Shown in pieces: positions 1-8,793 of a DNA stretch of 64,000 nt. The notes beneath the pieces were generated by a model that did no database searches, had not been told where the DNA came from, and saw only the letters and a list, made by a program, of their open reading frames with translations. The position numbers were made by a program, and so were the translations under genes. Every line of letters begins with the position of its first letter. Within the stretch, counting starts at the first letter, position 1. Where the stretch lies: contig NZ_FNEV01000001.1 in NCBI RefSeq assembly GCF_900100295.1, positions 186,001 to 250,000 of the forward strand. Reading direction: 5' to 3'. The DNA is from Salimicrobium halophilum (GTDB lineage: Bacteria; Bacillota; Bacilli; Bacillales; Halobacillaceae).

Positions 1-11
1 TGCTTATATGA
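1..11 (+). CDS. spoIIIAB: SpoIIIAB, extreme 3' end (partial)
   Basis: The first bases read as the last codons of an upstream gene, Leu-Ile then a TGA stop at 9-11, just before the Shine-Dalgarno sequence of spoIIIAC. SpoIIIAB is the gene expected here, and its family ends in a hydrophobic tail. Another reading frame runs on to a stop at 29-31, so the assignment rests on gene order and is weak. Confidence 0.35.
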
Positions 12-27
12 AGGAGGAGATGCCTTT

Positions 28-234
28 GTGATCGAGGAAACGGCTATTCTGTTTCAAATAGCGGGGATCGGGGTCGTCGTGGCAATGATCCACAGTATTC
101 TGAAACAAATGGGGAAAGAAGAGATCGCGCAGGCTGTTACATTGACGGGTTTCATCATCGTTTTGTTTATTGTGCTGCAACGGCTGGCCATGTTATTTCA
201 GGAAATAAGGTCCGTATTCTTATACCAGGGTTAA
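28..234 (+). CDS. spoIIIAC: Stage III sporulation protein AC
   Basis: This 68-residue protein has two hydrophobic segments (about residues 5-25 and 35-58), the normal size and shape of SpoIIIAC. It is a mother-cell membrane component of the SpoIIIA-SpoIIQ channel that joins the mother cell to the engulfed forespore. The start is GTG behind a strong aaggagg at 11-17. The next gene starts 4 bases after its stop, so it belongs to the spoIIIA operon, which is read by sigma-E RNA polymerase in B. subtilis. Confidence 0.93.
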   Translation: MIEETAILFQIAGIGVVVAMIHSILKQMGKEEIAQAVTLTGFIIVLFIVLQRLAMLFQEIRSVFLYQG

Positions 235-238
235 TCAC

Positions 239-628
239 ATGGATATTTTTCAGACGGCCTCCTTCGCTTTTATAGCTGCCTGTCTCGTGTTGTTGTTGAA
301 AGAGCAACACCCTACCTTGGCGTTCTTGTTACTATTTGTAAGTGTTCTGCTCATTTTTTTCGTCATCCTTGATCAGGTAAGGCATATCTTCCGTTTGCTT
401 TATACGATGGCCGAATACGCAAACATAAATCAGAGCTATATAGAAACGATCATAAAAATCATCGGAATCGCTTACGTCACTGAATTCAGCAGTCAACTTA
501 TCAAAGATGCAGGGCTTGATTCTCTGGCACTCAAGGTGGAAATGGCCGGGAAGGTCTTCATCCTATTGGTCGCAATCCCTATATTGACGACAATTGTAGA
601 AATGACCCTGCAACTGTTACCGAACTAG
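239..628 (+). CDS. spoIIIAD: Stage III sporulation protein AD
   Basis: The product has 129 residues with four or so membrane segments and the typical N-terminal arrangement of a first helix followed by KEQHPT. SpoIIIAD is an integral membrane part of the mother-cell side of the SpoIIIA-SpoIIQ feeding-tube complex. SpoIIIAC and SpoIIIAD are related families, and they sit side by side here as in other Bacillaceae. The ATG has only a weak Shine-Dalgarno sequence, which suggests translational coupling to spoIIIAC. Confidence 0.93.
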   Translation: MDIFQTASFAFIAACLVLLLKEQHPTLAFLLLFVSVLLIFFVILDQVRHIFRLLYTMAEYANINQSYIETIIKIIGIAYVTEFSSQLIKDAGLDSLALKVEMAGKVFILLVAIPILTTIVEMTLQLLPN

Positions 629-638
629 GAGGAAGAGG

Positions 639-1745
639 ATGGAGGATAACTCTTTTGAAATGAATGGCAGGGGGGCGCTGGCGGACAAGCTGGAGAGTGA
701 CCAGTTGAACCGGACATTTGAATTCATTAAAACGAATTATGGAGAGTATTTGCCTTTCGGGGATACGAATGGCTGGAGAGGATGGCTCGAGACAGGTCCG
801 AACATGAAAATGGATCATTGGTTGGAAGGGATACTCTCTTTTGTGCTGGATGAGATGGTGACGAATGTGTATCTCTTATCATCCTTATTGTTCTTGACTC
901 TCCTCAGCACCCTTCTTCACACATTGACGCATGCGTTCAAAGATAAAGGCGTTCATCAGACCGGGAATCTGATCCTGGCCGTATTGCTCGTGACTCTGAT
1001 CATCCAGAGTTTTGAAACCGTTCTTGAGTATACGTACGAGACGATCGATCAGATGAGCGCGTTCATGATCGGGATTTTACCTTTGTTGCTAGGTTTGATG
1101 GCTTCTTTGACTCATTCGGTCTCCGTAGCATTTTTTCACCCTTTCACCATAGTTATGATCCAATTCAGCAGCTTCTTTGTAAAGTTCGTCATTCTGCCTC
1201 TTTTTTTATCTTCGCTACTCTTGTCACTCGTGAGCACTCTTCATACAGAATACAAATTGGACAGGCTCGCCGATCTCTTCAAGAAATTGGCGATCGCTCT
1301 CCTCGGGATTTATATAACCATATTTGTAGGTGTTCTGTCAGTCCAGGGCACGTTCACAGCTGTTCAGGACGGGGTGACTCTTCGTACCGCACGTTTTGTC
1401 ACCGGGAATTTCATACCGGTGTTCGGCCGGTTGTTCACCGATGCAGCTGATACGATCTTGCATGCGTCGCTCCTGTTGAAGAATACGCTGGGGGTTATTG
1501 GTCTTATCCTGTTGATGAGTATCGCTTTATTTCCGACCATCAAGGTTGCTATCATCGCTCTCATGTACCGGCTTGCCGCGGGTTTGCTGCAACCCCTGGG
1601 GGATACGCCAAGTGTGATGGCCATGGACGTTGTAGGGAAACATATCATTTTTGTATGTATCTCCTTATTCACCGTTTCCTTCATGTTCTTTCTTATGATT
1701 GTCATTCTGGTCGCTTCTAGTAACCTTACTGTTCTGTTCAGATGA
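639..1745 (+). CDS. spoIIIAE: Stage III sporulation protein AE
   Basis: This 368-residue polytopic membrane protein is slightly shorter than the roughly 400 residues of B. subtilis SpoIIIAE. Its N-terminal 65 residues are polar and are followed by about seven to eight hydrophobic helices. SpoIIIAE is the large membrane subunit of the SpoIIIA channel complex that supports forespore sigma-G activity. It starts at ATG behind aggaggaagagg at 628-639 and ends where spoIIIAF begins. Family recognition rests on length, topology and operon position. Confidence 0.93.
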   Translation: MEDNSFEMNGRGALADKLESDQLNRTFEFIKTNYGEYLPFGDTNGWRGWLETGPNMKMDHWLEGILSFVLDEMVTNVYLLSSLLFLTLLSTLLHTLTHAFKDKGVHQTGNLILAVLLVTLIIQSFETVLEYTYETIDQMSAFMIGILPLLLGLMASLTHSVSVAFFHPFTIVMIQFSSFFVKFVILPLFLSSLLLSLVSTLHTEYKLDRLADLFKKLAIALLGIYITIFVGVLSVQGTFTAVQDGVTLRTARFVTGNFIPVFGRLFTDAADTILHASLLLKNTLGVIGLILLMSIALFPTIKVAIIALMYRLAAGLLQPLGDTPSVMAMDVVGKHIIFVCISLFTVSFMFFLMIVILVASSNLTVLFR

Positions 1746-1759
1746 AAGAAGGGGTATAT

Positions 1760-2272
1760 GTGAGTTTCTGGTTCGATTGGTTGGGTAAAATCATCATTCT
1801 TATTTTCATCATCCTTATCGTCGACTCCCTCTTGCCCCAGGGGGAAACGAAAAGATACGTCAAATTCTCTGTTTCTTTGGTTTTTCTATTATTGATTCTC
1901 GAACCGGTGTTCAAATTGTTTTCTTTGGACCCGGAGCGGCTTCTCCGGGAACGATGGTGGGATGTGAATCAGACGGTCATCGAAGAGACAGGAGAAGATA
2001 TTGAATTTCAAAAACAAGCATTAACGGAGGGACAAGAAGCATATACATTACAACAAACCAATGAAAAGATCCATTCGATGCTGGGTCCTGTACTTATGGA
2101 AGAGGGAGTCGTATTAGAAGGGGTAGAGATCAATGAAGAGGCAGAAGTGCTTATCCTGTCGGTTGATATGGAAGAAGGTTCCTTGAGTGTAGAGGAGATC
2201 GCCCGGATATCTTCTACAGTTTCAGAAGTACCGGAAACAGCAATCCAGGTGGAACGGGAGGAAGGGGGATGA
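1760..2272 (+). CDS. spoIIIAF: Stage III sporulation protein AF
   Basis: SpoIIIAF has two N-terminal membrane helices (about residues 5-25 and 32-52) and a soluble, acidic C-terminal ring-building domain of about 110 residues. It is a mother-cell component of the SpoIIIA channel. An upstream in-frame ATG exists at 1742, overlapping the spoIIIAE stop, but it has no Shine-Dalgarno sequence. GTG at 1760 is preceded by gaagggg at 1748-1754 and gives the N-terminus expected for the family, so I chose it. The end overlaps spoIIIAG by 4 bases. Confidence 0.9.
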   Translation: MSFWFDWLGKIIILIFIILIVDSLLPQGETKRYVKFSVSLVFLLLILEPVFKLFSLDPERLLRERWWDVNQTVIEETGEDIEFQKQALTEGQEAYTLQQTNEKIHSMLGPVLMEEGVVLEGVEINEEAEVLILSVDMEEGSLSVEEIARISSTVSEVPETAIQVEREEGG

Positions 2273-2850
2273 AATGGGAAAAATGGAGAGACAAGGTGGA
2301 GGAATGGACGAGTGTACTGAACAGGCCGAAGTATCTTCTATTGATAGGAGGAGTAGGAGTGCTGCTGCTTCTGATAGGCAATGCTCTCTCCTTATCCGGA
2401 GACGAAGAGGAGACAGCAGAAGAAAAGATCCATAGGAAAGAAGGGGCTCTGGATAAAATAAAAGCTTATGAAACCTACTACGAGGAAGAATTGAAAACGA
2501 TCCTTGAATCCATCAGTTTTGTGAGTGATGTTCAGGTGATGGTCAATGTCGATGCTACGGAAAAAATGATTTATGAAATGAATGAATCGACCCAAACTCA
2601 GGTGACGAAAGAAACAGACGAAGACAAACAGAGAAGGGTGGAAGATGAAGCGGTAGATAAGGAGCTCGCTGTCATCAATGAATCCGGCGAGAGTGGTCCC
2701 GTTGCCACGACGACGAAAAAACCGAATGTTAGTGGAGTTTCAGTGACGGCATCGGGTGTGGAGAATATCAAAGTGAAAGAGTGGGTGGTGGAAGCGGTCA
2801 CGAGAGCACTTGACGTTCCGAGCCACCGTGTATCAGTGATTCCGAAGTAG
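2269..2850 (+). CDS. spoIIIAG: Stage III sporulation protein AG
   Basis: This 193-residue protein has one membrane helix at about residues 22-42 and a soluble domain on the intermembrane side. SpoIIIAG forms a large ring in the SpoIIIA-SpoIIQ channel and belongs to the ring-building-motif proteins related to type III secretion (EscJ/PrgK-like). The conserved stretch ending in VTRALDVPSHRVSVIPK at the C-terminus fits the family. The ATGA overlap with spoIIIAF implies coupled translation. Confidence 0.93.
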   Translation: MKWEKWRDKVEEWTSVLNRPKYLLLIGGVGVLLLLIGNALSLSGDEEETAEEKIHRKEGALDKIKAYETYYEEELKTILESISFVSDVQVMVNVDATEKMIYEMNESTQTQVTKETDEDKQRRVEDEAVDKELAVINESGESGPVATTTKKPNVSGVSVTASGVENIKVKEWVVEAVTRALDVPSHRVSVIPK

Positions 2851-2860
2851 GAGGGAAACC

Positions 2861-3376
2861 ATGATAAAAAAACAGACAGTTTGGCTTTTGACGATGGTGA
2901 GTCTACTCGTTGTTCTGAGTGTTTATTACATGACCTCCCCAGATGGTGGGGAAATGACATTTCTTGAGGAAAACAATTGGAACAGTGCAGAAGGGGAAGA
3001 CCCGGTAGTATCGAAGTTGACCGGAGACGAGCTTTTCTCTTCCATCAGGCTTGAGAAGGAAGCTACCCGTGACGAAAGGATGGAAGAGCTCTCAGCGGTA
3101 ATTTCTTCTAGTAGTGCAACTCCCGAAGAAAAGGATGAGGCATTAGCGGCTCTTGAGAGAGAGAAAGAATTACAGGCGAAAGAAACGACGATGGAAGACA
3201 GCATCGCTTCCACTTTCGACTATGAAGATGTGCTGATCCAGTCCGGGGAAGAAGCGGTCGAAGTCAGCGTCATCACCGATCAGCTTCCTAAATCAGAAAC
3301 CCGGGAAATGATGCAGATGGTAGCGGAAGAATTCGGAGAAGAAGATGTTTCGGTAAAATATCAACCGTCGAAATAA
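2861..3376 (+). CDS. spoIIIAH: Stage III sporulation protein AH
   Basis: SpoIIIAH has 171 residues: one N-terminal membrane helix at about residues 5-25, a charged linker rich in Glu, and a C-terminal YscJ/FliF-like domain. In B. subtilis this domain binds SpoIIQ across the intermembrane space and anchors the channel. The protein is shorter than the B. subtilis one (about 218 residues), mainly in the linker. It is the last gene of the operon and is followed directly by a strong intrinsic terminator. Confidence 0.93.
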   Translation: MIKKQTVWLLTMVSLLVVLSVYYMTSPDGGEMTFLEENNWNSAEGEDPVVSKLTGDELFSSIRLEKEATRDERMEELSAVISSSSATPEEKDEALAALEREKELQAKETTMEDSIASTFDYEDVLIQSGEEAVEVSVITDQLPKSETREMMQMVAEEFGEEDVSVKYQPSK

Positions 3377-3382
3377 CGCCTG

Positions 3383-3410
3383 AAGCCTTCGGCTGCCGAA
3401 GGCTTTTTTT
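3383..3410 (+). terminator. Rho-independent terminator of spoIIIA operon
   Basis: A 10-bp perfect stem (3383-3392 with 3396-3405) closes a 3-nt CTG loop and runs into seven T residues. It separates spoIIIAH from the accBC promoter. Confidence 0.9.
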
Positions 3411-3431
3411 ATGTAATCGCTTTCCATTAAG

Positions 3432-3460
3432 TTGCAGGGTGAAAGTTTCTGTCGTAAAAT
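3432..3460 (+). promoter_or_regulatory. Sigma-A promoter of accBC
   Basis: TTGCAG (3432-3437) and TAAAAT (3455-3460) are spaced by 17 bases, about 50 bases upstream of accB. I see no FapR-type palindrome beside it. Confidence 0.6.
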
Positions 3461-3510
3461 AAGATAGAAATCATTGTGAACAGATTTTTTACATAAAGGA
3501 GTGCCCATTC

Positions 3511-4026
3511 ATGTTAAAGGTACAGGAAATCAGAGAAATCATTAAATTGATCGATGAGTCGAGTATCCAGGAATTCGAATACGAATCCGGAGAAAGTAAA
3601 GTAACATTGAAAAAACAGGGAGGAGTAGCACCTGCCCCTGCCGCACCTGCGGTAGCAAATACAGAGGTCCAGCAGACGCCGGCCCCTGCTCCTGCCGCAC
3701 CTCAGAAAGAAGAAGCACCGGTGACGGAAGAGAAATCCACGTCTCCGGAAGCGGCAGCAGAGGCATCCGAAGAGAAGGCCGTCGATTATGACTATGAGAT
3801 CACATCACCGATGGTAGGAACGATTTATCATGCGCCGTCCCCGGAAGATGATCCTTACGTACAGGCAGGGGATAAAGTGAGTGACGATTCGGTCGTTTGT
3901 ATCGTAGAAGCGATGAAATTATTTAACGAAATCGAAGCGGAAGTTTCAGGGGAAATCGTTGAAGTTCTAGTAAGCGATGGAGAATTGGTCGAATATAATC
4001 AACCGCTCTTCCGTGTGAAACGCTAA
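3511..4026 (+). CDS. accB: Biotin carboxyl carrier protein of acetyl-CoA carboxylase
   Basis: AccB carries the biotin that shuttles CO2 in acetyl-CoA carboxylase, the first step of fatty-acid synthesis. Its 171 residues comprise an N-terminal assembly segment (1-35), an Ala/Pro/Glu-rich flexible linker (about 40-90) and a biotinyl domain (about 97-171). The biotin-acceptor lysine is K136 in the EAMKL motif. accC follows after 16 bases. The gene opens its own transcription unit. Confidence 0.97.
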   Translation: MLKVQEIREIIKLIDESSIQEFEYESGESKVTLKKQGGVAPAPAAPAVANTEVQQTPAPAPAAPQKEEAPVTEEKSTSPEAAAEASEEKAVDYDYEITSPMVGTIYHAPSPEDDPYVQAGDKVSDDSVVCIVEAMKLFNEIEAEVSGEIVEVLVSDGELVEYNQPLFRVKR

Positions 4027-4042
4027 GGAGAGGTGGGAGATT

Positions 4043-5410
4043 TTGATTAAAAAAATATTAGTTGCCAACAGAGGAGAAATAGCTGTAAGAATCATTCGGG
4101 CATGCAGGGAGATGGACATAGAGACGGTTGCTGTCTACTCAGAGCCCGATCGTGAAGCCCTTCACGTACAAATTGCTGATGAAGCTTATTGCGTAGGACC
4201 TAAGCTGAGCAAAGATAGTTACTTGAACTATACCAACATTCTGAGCGCGGCCACGATGACCGGTGCAGACGCTATCCATCCGGGGTACGGATTCCTTTCG
4301 GAGAATGCTGAGTTCGCGGAGATGTGTGAAGAGTGCAATGTCACCTTCATCGGCCCGTCCGCTTATGCTATTCAGAAGATGGGTACCAAAGACGTAGCAA
4401 GGCAGACGATGGAGAATGCCGGAGTACCGGTCGTTCCAGGGTCTGACGGAATCATCGAGGATACGGAGGACGGAAAACGGGTAGCGGAAGAGATCGGTTA
4501 TCCTGTCATCATTAAGGCTACTGCCGGCGGTGGCGGTAAAGGGATTCGCGTCGCCCGTGATGAGAAAGAACTGGTGGAAGGTATCCGGATGACCCAGCAG
4601 GAAGCGGAAACCTCTTTCGGAAACCCGGGAGTATATCTTGAGAAATATATCGAAGACTTCCGCCACGTGGAAATCCAGGTACTTGCGGATAACCATGGGA
4701 ATGCCATTCATCTCGGAGAAAGAGACTGCTCGGTGCAGAGACGTCTTCAGAAGCTGATTGAAGAAACTCCTTCTCCGGCAATAACGGAAGATATCCGTCA
4801 AGAGATGGGAGACGCTGCTGTACAGGCTGCTCTGGCGGTCAACTATTCCGGGGCAGGAACCATCGAATTCATTTTCGATCACGTAGAAAAGAAATTCTAT
4901 TTCATGGAAATGAATACGAGAATCCAGGTTGAACATCCGGTGACGGAAATGGTGACCGGTGTTGATCTTATCAAAGAACAGATCAAGGTCGCTTCAGACG
5001 AACCGTTATCTTATAAGCAGGAAGATATCACGTTTGAAGGTTGGGCCATTGAATGCCGAATCAATGCTGAGGACCCGTTCCGTAATTTCATGCCTTCCGC
5101 AGGTCGTATCGACATGTACCTGCCACCTGGAGGTTTCGGGGTAAGAGTGGATTCTGCAGCTTACCCTGGCTATATGATCCCTCCGTATTATGATTCCATG
5201 GTGGCTAAACTCATCACGTATGGAAAAGATAGAAAAGAAGCGATTGCCAAAATGAATCGCGCCTTAAGTGAATTTATCGTCGAAGGTGTTCATACAACGA
5301 TTCCGTTCCATCAGCGCATGATGAACCACGAGGTTTTCGTAGGCGGAGATTTCAACACTAAATTTCTGGAGACTTATGCTGTTATGGATAGAGGAGAGGA
5401 GAAATCCTAA
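4043..5410 (+). CDS. accC: Biotin carboxylase subunit of acetyl-CoA carboxylase
   Basis: AccC uses ATP and bicarbonate to carboxylate biotin on AccB. The 455-residue protein has the N-terminal [10 protein letters not shown] motif (residues 7-16), the ATP-grasp glycine loop GGGGKG at 162-167, the catalytic [10 protein letters not shown] segment near residue 290 and the C-terminal biotin-carboxylase domain. Length is normal. The start is TTG behind aaggagaggtgggag at 4025-4039. It could also charge a carrier for the propionyl-type carboxylase beta subunit found 31 kb downstream, but that is speculation. Confidence 0.97.
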   Translation: MIKKILVANRGEIAVRIIRACREMDIETVAVYSEPDREALHVQIADEAYCVGPKLSKDSYLNYTNILSAATMTGADAIHPGYGFLSENAEFAEMCEECNVTFIGPSAYAIQKMGTKDVARQTMENAGVPVVPGSDGIIEDTEDGKRVAEEIGYPVIIKATAGGGGKGIRVARDEKELVEGIRMTQQEAETSFGNPGVYLEKYIEDFRHVEIQVLADNHGNAIHLGERDCSVQRRLQKLIEETPSPAITEDIRQEMGDAAVQAALAVNYSGAGTIEFIFDHVEKKFYFMEMNTRIQVEHPVTEMVTGVDLIKEQIKVASDEPLSYKQEDITFEGWAIECRINAEDPFRNFMPSAGRIDMYLPPGGFGVRVDSAAYPGYMIPPYYDSMVAKLITYGKDRKEAIAKMNRALSEFIVEGVHTTIPFHQRMMNHEVFVGGDFNTKFLETYAVMDRGEEKS

Positions 5411-5799
5411 TGGAAGATCAGCTTTTGAATGTAACAGAAAATTCAACACTCGGTTCCATTGAAATAGCGCCTGAGGTCATTGAAGTGATTGCCGGCATAG
5501 CTGTCTCTGAAGTTCCGGGCGTGGCGGAGATGAGAGGTAACTTCGCCTCCGGTGTCGCGGAGAAGCTCGGTAAGAAATCTCGTGGCAAAGGTGTGAAAGT
5601 GGACCTTCTTGAAGAAGGAGTTGTGATCGAGGCATACGTCGTCATGGACTATGGTATTTCGATTCCTGACGCAGCCGGAAAGATTCAGGAAAATACACAA
5701 CAGGCACTGGAAAACATGACGTCTCTTACCGTTAAAGAAGTGAATGTGCACGTAGTCGGAGTGCAGATGGAAGGAAAAGAGACAGAAGCAGCAGAGTGA
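5410..5799 (+). CDS. yqhY: Asp23/Gls24 family protein YqhY
   Basis: This 129-residue protein is an Asp23/DUF322 family member (core about residues 15-115). In B. subtilis, yqhY is always coupled to accBC, and its loss perturbs acetyl-CoA carboxylase activity and lipid synthesis. Here its ATG overlaps the accC stop by one base (TAATG), so it is the third gene of the acc operon. No membrane segment or catalytic motif is visible. A terminator begins at its stop codon. Confidence 0.9.
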   Translation: MEDQLLNVTENSTLGSIEIAPEVIEVIAGIAVSEVPGVAEMRGNFASGVAEKLGKKSRGKGVKVDLLEEGVVIEAYVVMDYGISIPDAAGKIQENTQQALENMTSLTVKEVNVHVVGVQMEGKETEAAE

Positions 5800-5829
5800 A
5801 AAGATCGGGGCCCAGGCTCCGATCTTTTT
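5799..5829 (+). terminator. Rho-independent terminator of accBC-yqhY
   Basis: The stem 5799-5808 pairs with 5819-5828. It is GC-rich near the loop, and its 3' side is the T tract. Confidence 0.8.
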
Positions 5830-5839
5830 ATTTTAGATA

Positions 5840-5869
5840 TTGAATATACCTTTCATACTTCGATACAAT
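5840..5869 (+). promoter_or_regulatory. Candidate sigma-A promoter for the nusB-recN operon
   Basis: TTGAAT (5840-5845) and TACAAT (5864-5869) are 18 bases apart in the AT-rich gap before nusB. It is a plausible but not compelling match, about 80 bases upstream of the start codon. Confidence 0.4.
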
Positions 5870-5948
5870 TTTTCCTGTTGCAATCTTATTCGCATTTCCG
5901 GTGTGTAAATGATATGATTTTAACCGGATAGAGTTCGAAAGGGGAAAG

Positions 5949-6332
5949 ATGATGAAAAGAAGGTTAGCAAGAGAAAAAGCGTTCCAAACGCTATTTCAGA
6001 TGATTACAACGGATTTGAACCAACAGGCCGCAATGGATTATGTGCTGGAAGAAGAGGAGAACGATCCATTTCTGATTCAGCTCGTCGAGGGAGTCACTAC
6101 CCATCAAAAAGAGTTGGATGAATGGGTTGCAGAGCATCTGGAGAACTGGTCGCTCGAACGCCTCCCTAAAGTAGAGAAAACGGTATTACGTATAGCAGTT
6201 TTTGAATTGAAGTATGAAGAAGATACGCCGACTCAAGTCGCTATAAACGAAGCGGTGGAATTAGCGAAAACATTCGGAGATGAGGCATCAGGGAAGTTCG
6301 TCAACGGTGTCTTGTCGAAAATGAACGAGTAA
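5949..6332 (+). CDS. nusB: Transcription antitermination factor NusB
   Basis: NusB binds boxA RNA with NusE (ribosomal protein S10) to allow antitermination in rRNA operons. The 127-residue all-helical protein has the family N-terminus RRLAREKAFQTLFQM and the C-terminal TPTQVAINEAVELAK motif. It starts at ATG (5949) or the next codon. It is the first gene of a long housekeeping operon that runs through folD, xseAB, ispA, dxs and argR to recN. Confidence 0.97.
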   Translation: MMKRRLAREKAFQTLFQMITTDLNQQAAMDYVLEEEENDPFLIQLVEGVTTHQKELDEWVAEHLENWSLERLPKVEKTVLRIAVFELKYEEDTPTQVAINEAVELAKTFGDEASGKFVNGVLSKMNE

Positions 6333-6350
6333 CGAACAGGGGGGTCCATT

Positions 6351-7199
6351 GTGACAGCAGAAATCATTTACGGAAGTGAACTGGCTCAGGAAATCAGAGG
6401 GGAATTGAAAGAGGAAGTAGAACGGTTGCATCAGACAGGAGTACGTCCGAAACTTTCCGTGATCATCATTGGAGACGACCCTGCTTCCAAATCATATGTA
6501 AGAGGGAAACAGAAGGCTTCGAACAAAATCGGCATGGATGCCGACTTATGGGAGTACGACAGTTCTTTCACTGAACAGGAGCTATTGGATAAAATCTCGG
6601 AACTGAATGAAGATAAAGAAGTACACGGGATTCTTGTGCAGTTGCCTCTTCCTGAACATATCGATGAACAGAAAGTGATTGAAGCCATCGATCCCGCGAA
6701 AGATGTAGACGGCTTCCACCCTATTAGTGTCGGAAAGATGATGACAGGCCAGGACACATTCCTGCCATGCACACCTCATGGAATTATCGTTATGCTGGAG
6801 CGTGCCGGAATCCAGGTCGAAGGCAAACATGCAGTGATACTCGGCAGAAGTAATCTCGTAGGGAAGCCGGTCGGTCAGTTGCTTCTGAATAAAAATGCGA
6901 CGGTTACGTACTGTCACTCGAGAACAGAGAACCTCCAGGAAATGACCAGACAGGCGGATATCCTTATCGTAGCCGTCGGAAGGCCTTCCATCATATCAAG
7001 CGAAGATATCAAAGAAGGAGCTGCAGTCATAGACGTTGGAGTGAACCGGGTGGACGGAAAGCTCACCGGAGATGTGGATTTCGAATCTGCCAAAGAAGTG
7101 GCTTCCTATTTGACTCCCGTACCTAAAGGAGTAGGACCGATGACCATCACGATGCTTTTGTATAACACGATCGAATCGGCGAAGAAATTCAATCGGTAA
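6351..7199 (+). CDS. folD: Bifunctional methylenetetrahydrofolate dehydrogenase/cyclohydrolase FolD
   Basis: FolD interconverts 5,10-methylene- and 10-formyl-tetrahydrofolate and feeds purine and formyl-methionine synthesis. The 282 residues show the family signatures SYVRGKQKA (catalytic Tyr/Lys region, about residue 45), QLPLPEH (about 99) and the NADP loop GRSNLVGKPVGQLL (about 163). It ends with the PVPKGVGPMT signature. The start is GTG behind aggggggtcc. Confidence 0.97.
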   Translation: MTAEIIYGSELAQEIRGELKEEVERLHQTGVRPKLSVIIIGDDPASKSYVRGKQKASNKIGMDADLWEYDSSFTEQELLDKISELNEDKEVHGILVQLPLPEHIDEQKVIEAIDPAKDVDGFHPISVGKMMTGQDTFLPCTPHGIIVMLERAGIQVEGKHAVILGRSNLVGKPVGQLLLNKNATVTYCHSRTENLQEMTRQADILIVAVGRPSIISSEDIKEGAAVIDVGVNRVDGKLTGDVDFESAKEVASYLTPVPKGVGPMTITMLLYNTIESAKKFNR

Positions 7200-7217
7200 A
7201 GCTTGGAGGAGAGTAAC

Positions 7218-8567
7218 GTGGAAGATCGTTATCTGACAGTAACGGCGTTGACGAAATATATCAAGCAGAAAATCAGCCGGGACTCACATCTGAAAGAAGT
7301 ATGGCTCCGGGGGGAGATTTCTAATTTCAAACATCATAGTCGTGGCCACATGTATTTTTCAATGAAGGATGATCGTGCGCGCATTCAGACAGTGATGTTT
7401 GCAGGAAACAATAGGAATCTGACTTTCACCCCTGAAAACGGGATGAATGTGCTTATCCGTGGAGAAGTGAATGTATATGAACCGATGGGACAGTATCAGC
7501 TCTATGCTAAAGAAATGATACCGGATGGTGTGGGAGACTTGCACATCGCTTTTGAGCAGTTGAAAGAGAAACTGATGAAAGCCGGTGTTTTCTCTTCAGA
7601 GCATAAACGTCCCCTCCCTTCCATGCCTGTACATATCGGCATTGTCACTTCCCCTACAGGGGCGGCGATCCGTGACATCATGACTACGATAGAACGCAGG
7701 TTTCCTGTCGTGAGACTCTCGGTGCTTCCTGTTACGGTTCAGGGAAAGCAGGCGGCCTCTTCCGTTTCCCGTGCGATCGCTTATGCCAATGAGCGGCTGG
7801 ACTGTGATGTTCTCATCGTCGGTCGCGGCGGAGGTTCAATCGAAGACTTATGGGGCTTCAATGAAGAAGAAGTGGCGATGGCTGTTTTCCGTTCTAAGAT
7901 ACCAATCATCTCAGCTGTCGGTCATGAAACGGATACGACGATCATTGATTTCGTTTCGGATTATCGTGCACCAACACCCACCGGGGCCGCGGAAATAGCC
8001 GTACCTGACTGGCGTGAGTTGAATCAACGGTTGATGGAACAGAACCGCAGATTGCAACAGACCCTTGATCAAAAATTGGAAAACGCAAGGACCCGTCTTT
8101 CGAATATGGAGAAATCGTACGCTTTCAAATATCCGAAACAGCTGACCAGACAGAAGGAGCAGGACCTCGACCGGGTGATGGATCGGTTCCATACTTCCGG
8201 AGAAAGACTTTTCAAAGATAAAAGAGAGGAAGTGAACCGAATCACTTCCCGACTGTTTCAGGTAAGACCGGATAAACAAGTGGAAAGAGAAGAAACGAGG
8301 CGTCGTCAGCTTGATGAGCGTTTGAAGAAACAAATGTCACAGATCGTGAAGGACAAAACGAATCACTGGCGTTCGACGGTTCAGCAATTGTCTCTTCTTA
8401 ACCCGCTCGAGATCATGGATCGTGGCTATGCGCTCCCTTTTAACGAAAAAAAAGAGCTTGTAAAATCCGTAAAGGACGTAACGAACGGTGATACAATGTC
8501 TGTACAAGTGAAGGACGGTTTTATCTACAGCGAAGTCATTGGACGGGAGGAAGAGGAATATGAGTGA
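7218..8567 (+). CDS. xseA: Exodeoxyribonuclease VII large subunit
   Basis: XseA is the catalytic subunit of exonuclease VII, which degrades single-stranded DNA from both ends. The protein has an OB-fold DNA-binding region (about residues 5-110), the nuclease domain with GRGGGSIEDLWGFNEE and AVGHETD, and a long coiled-coil region (about 260-395). A TTG at 7203 would add five residues, but the Shine-Dalgarno sequence ggaggagag (7205-7213) lies after it, so GTG at 7218 is the likely start. This gives 449 residues, the usual length. Confidence 0.96.
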   Translation: MEDRYLTVTALTKYIKQKISRDSHLKEVWLRGEISNFKHHSRGHMYFSMKDDRARIQTVMFAGNNRNLTFTPENGMNVLIRGEVNVYEPMGQYQLYAKEMIPDGVGDLHIAFEQLKEKLMKAGVFSSEHKRPLPSMPVHIGIVTSPTGAAIRDIMTTIERRFPVVRLSVLPVTVQGKQAASSVSRAIAYANERLDCDVLIVGRGGGSIEDLWGFNEEEVAMAVFRSKIPIISAVGHETDTTIIDFVSDYRAPTPTGAAEIAVPDWRELNQRLMEQNRRLQQTLDQKLENARTRLSNMEKSYAFKYPKQLTRQKEQDLDRVMDRFHTSGERLFKDKREEVNRITSRLFQVRPDKQVEREETRRRQLDERLKKQMSQIVKDKTNHWRSTVQQLSLLNPLEIMDRGYALPFNEKKELVKSVKDVTNGDTMSVQVKDGFIYSEVIGREEEEYE

Positions 8568-8793
8568 GAACAAAGAACAATCATTTGAAGAGAATATGAA
8601 ACAACTGGAAGAAATCGTGGAGAAACTGGAATCCGGCGATGTCCCACTTGAAAAAGCGATCCAGTATTATCATGAAGGTATGAAGTTATCGAAAGTGTGC
8701 AATGATAAATTGACGAATGTGGAAGGTCAAATGAAGCAAATACTTAACGAACATGGAGAATTTGAGTCGTTCGATGTGCAGGAGGATGAATAG
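8560..8793 (+). CDS. xseB: Exodeoxyribonuclease VII small subunit
   Basis: XseB is the small helical subunit that winds around the XseA coiled coil. The 77 residues contain the family motif FEENMKQLEEIVEKLESGD, followed by the second helix LEKAIQYYHEGMKLSKVCN. ATG at 8560 follows gggaggaagagg and overlaps the end of xseA by 8 bases. The further-upstream in-frame ATG at 8539 lies inside xseA and was not chosen. The stop overlaps the ispA GTG by one base. Confidence 0.95.
   Translation: MSENKEQSFEENMKQLEEIVEKLESGDVPLEKAIQYYHEGMKLSKVCNDKLTNVEGQMKQILNEHGEFESFDVQEDE

Noticed and set aside
4139-4936. A 265-codon open frame antisense to accC
   Set aside because: It lies fully inside a highly conserved accC frame, has no ribosome-binding site or recognisable domain, and arises from codon bias of accC.
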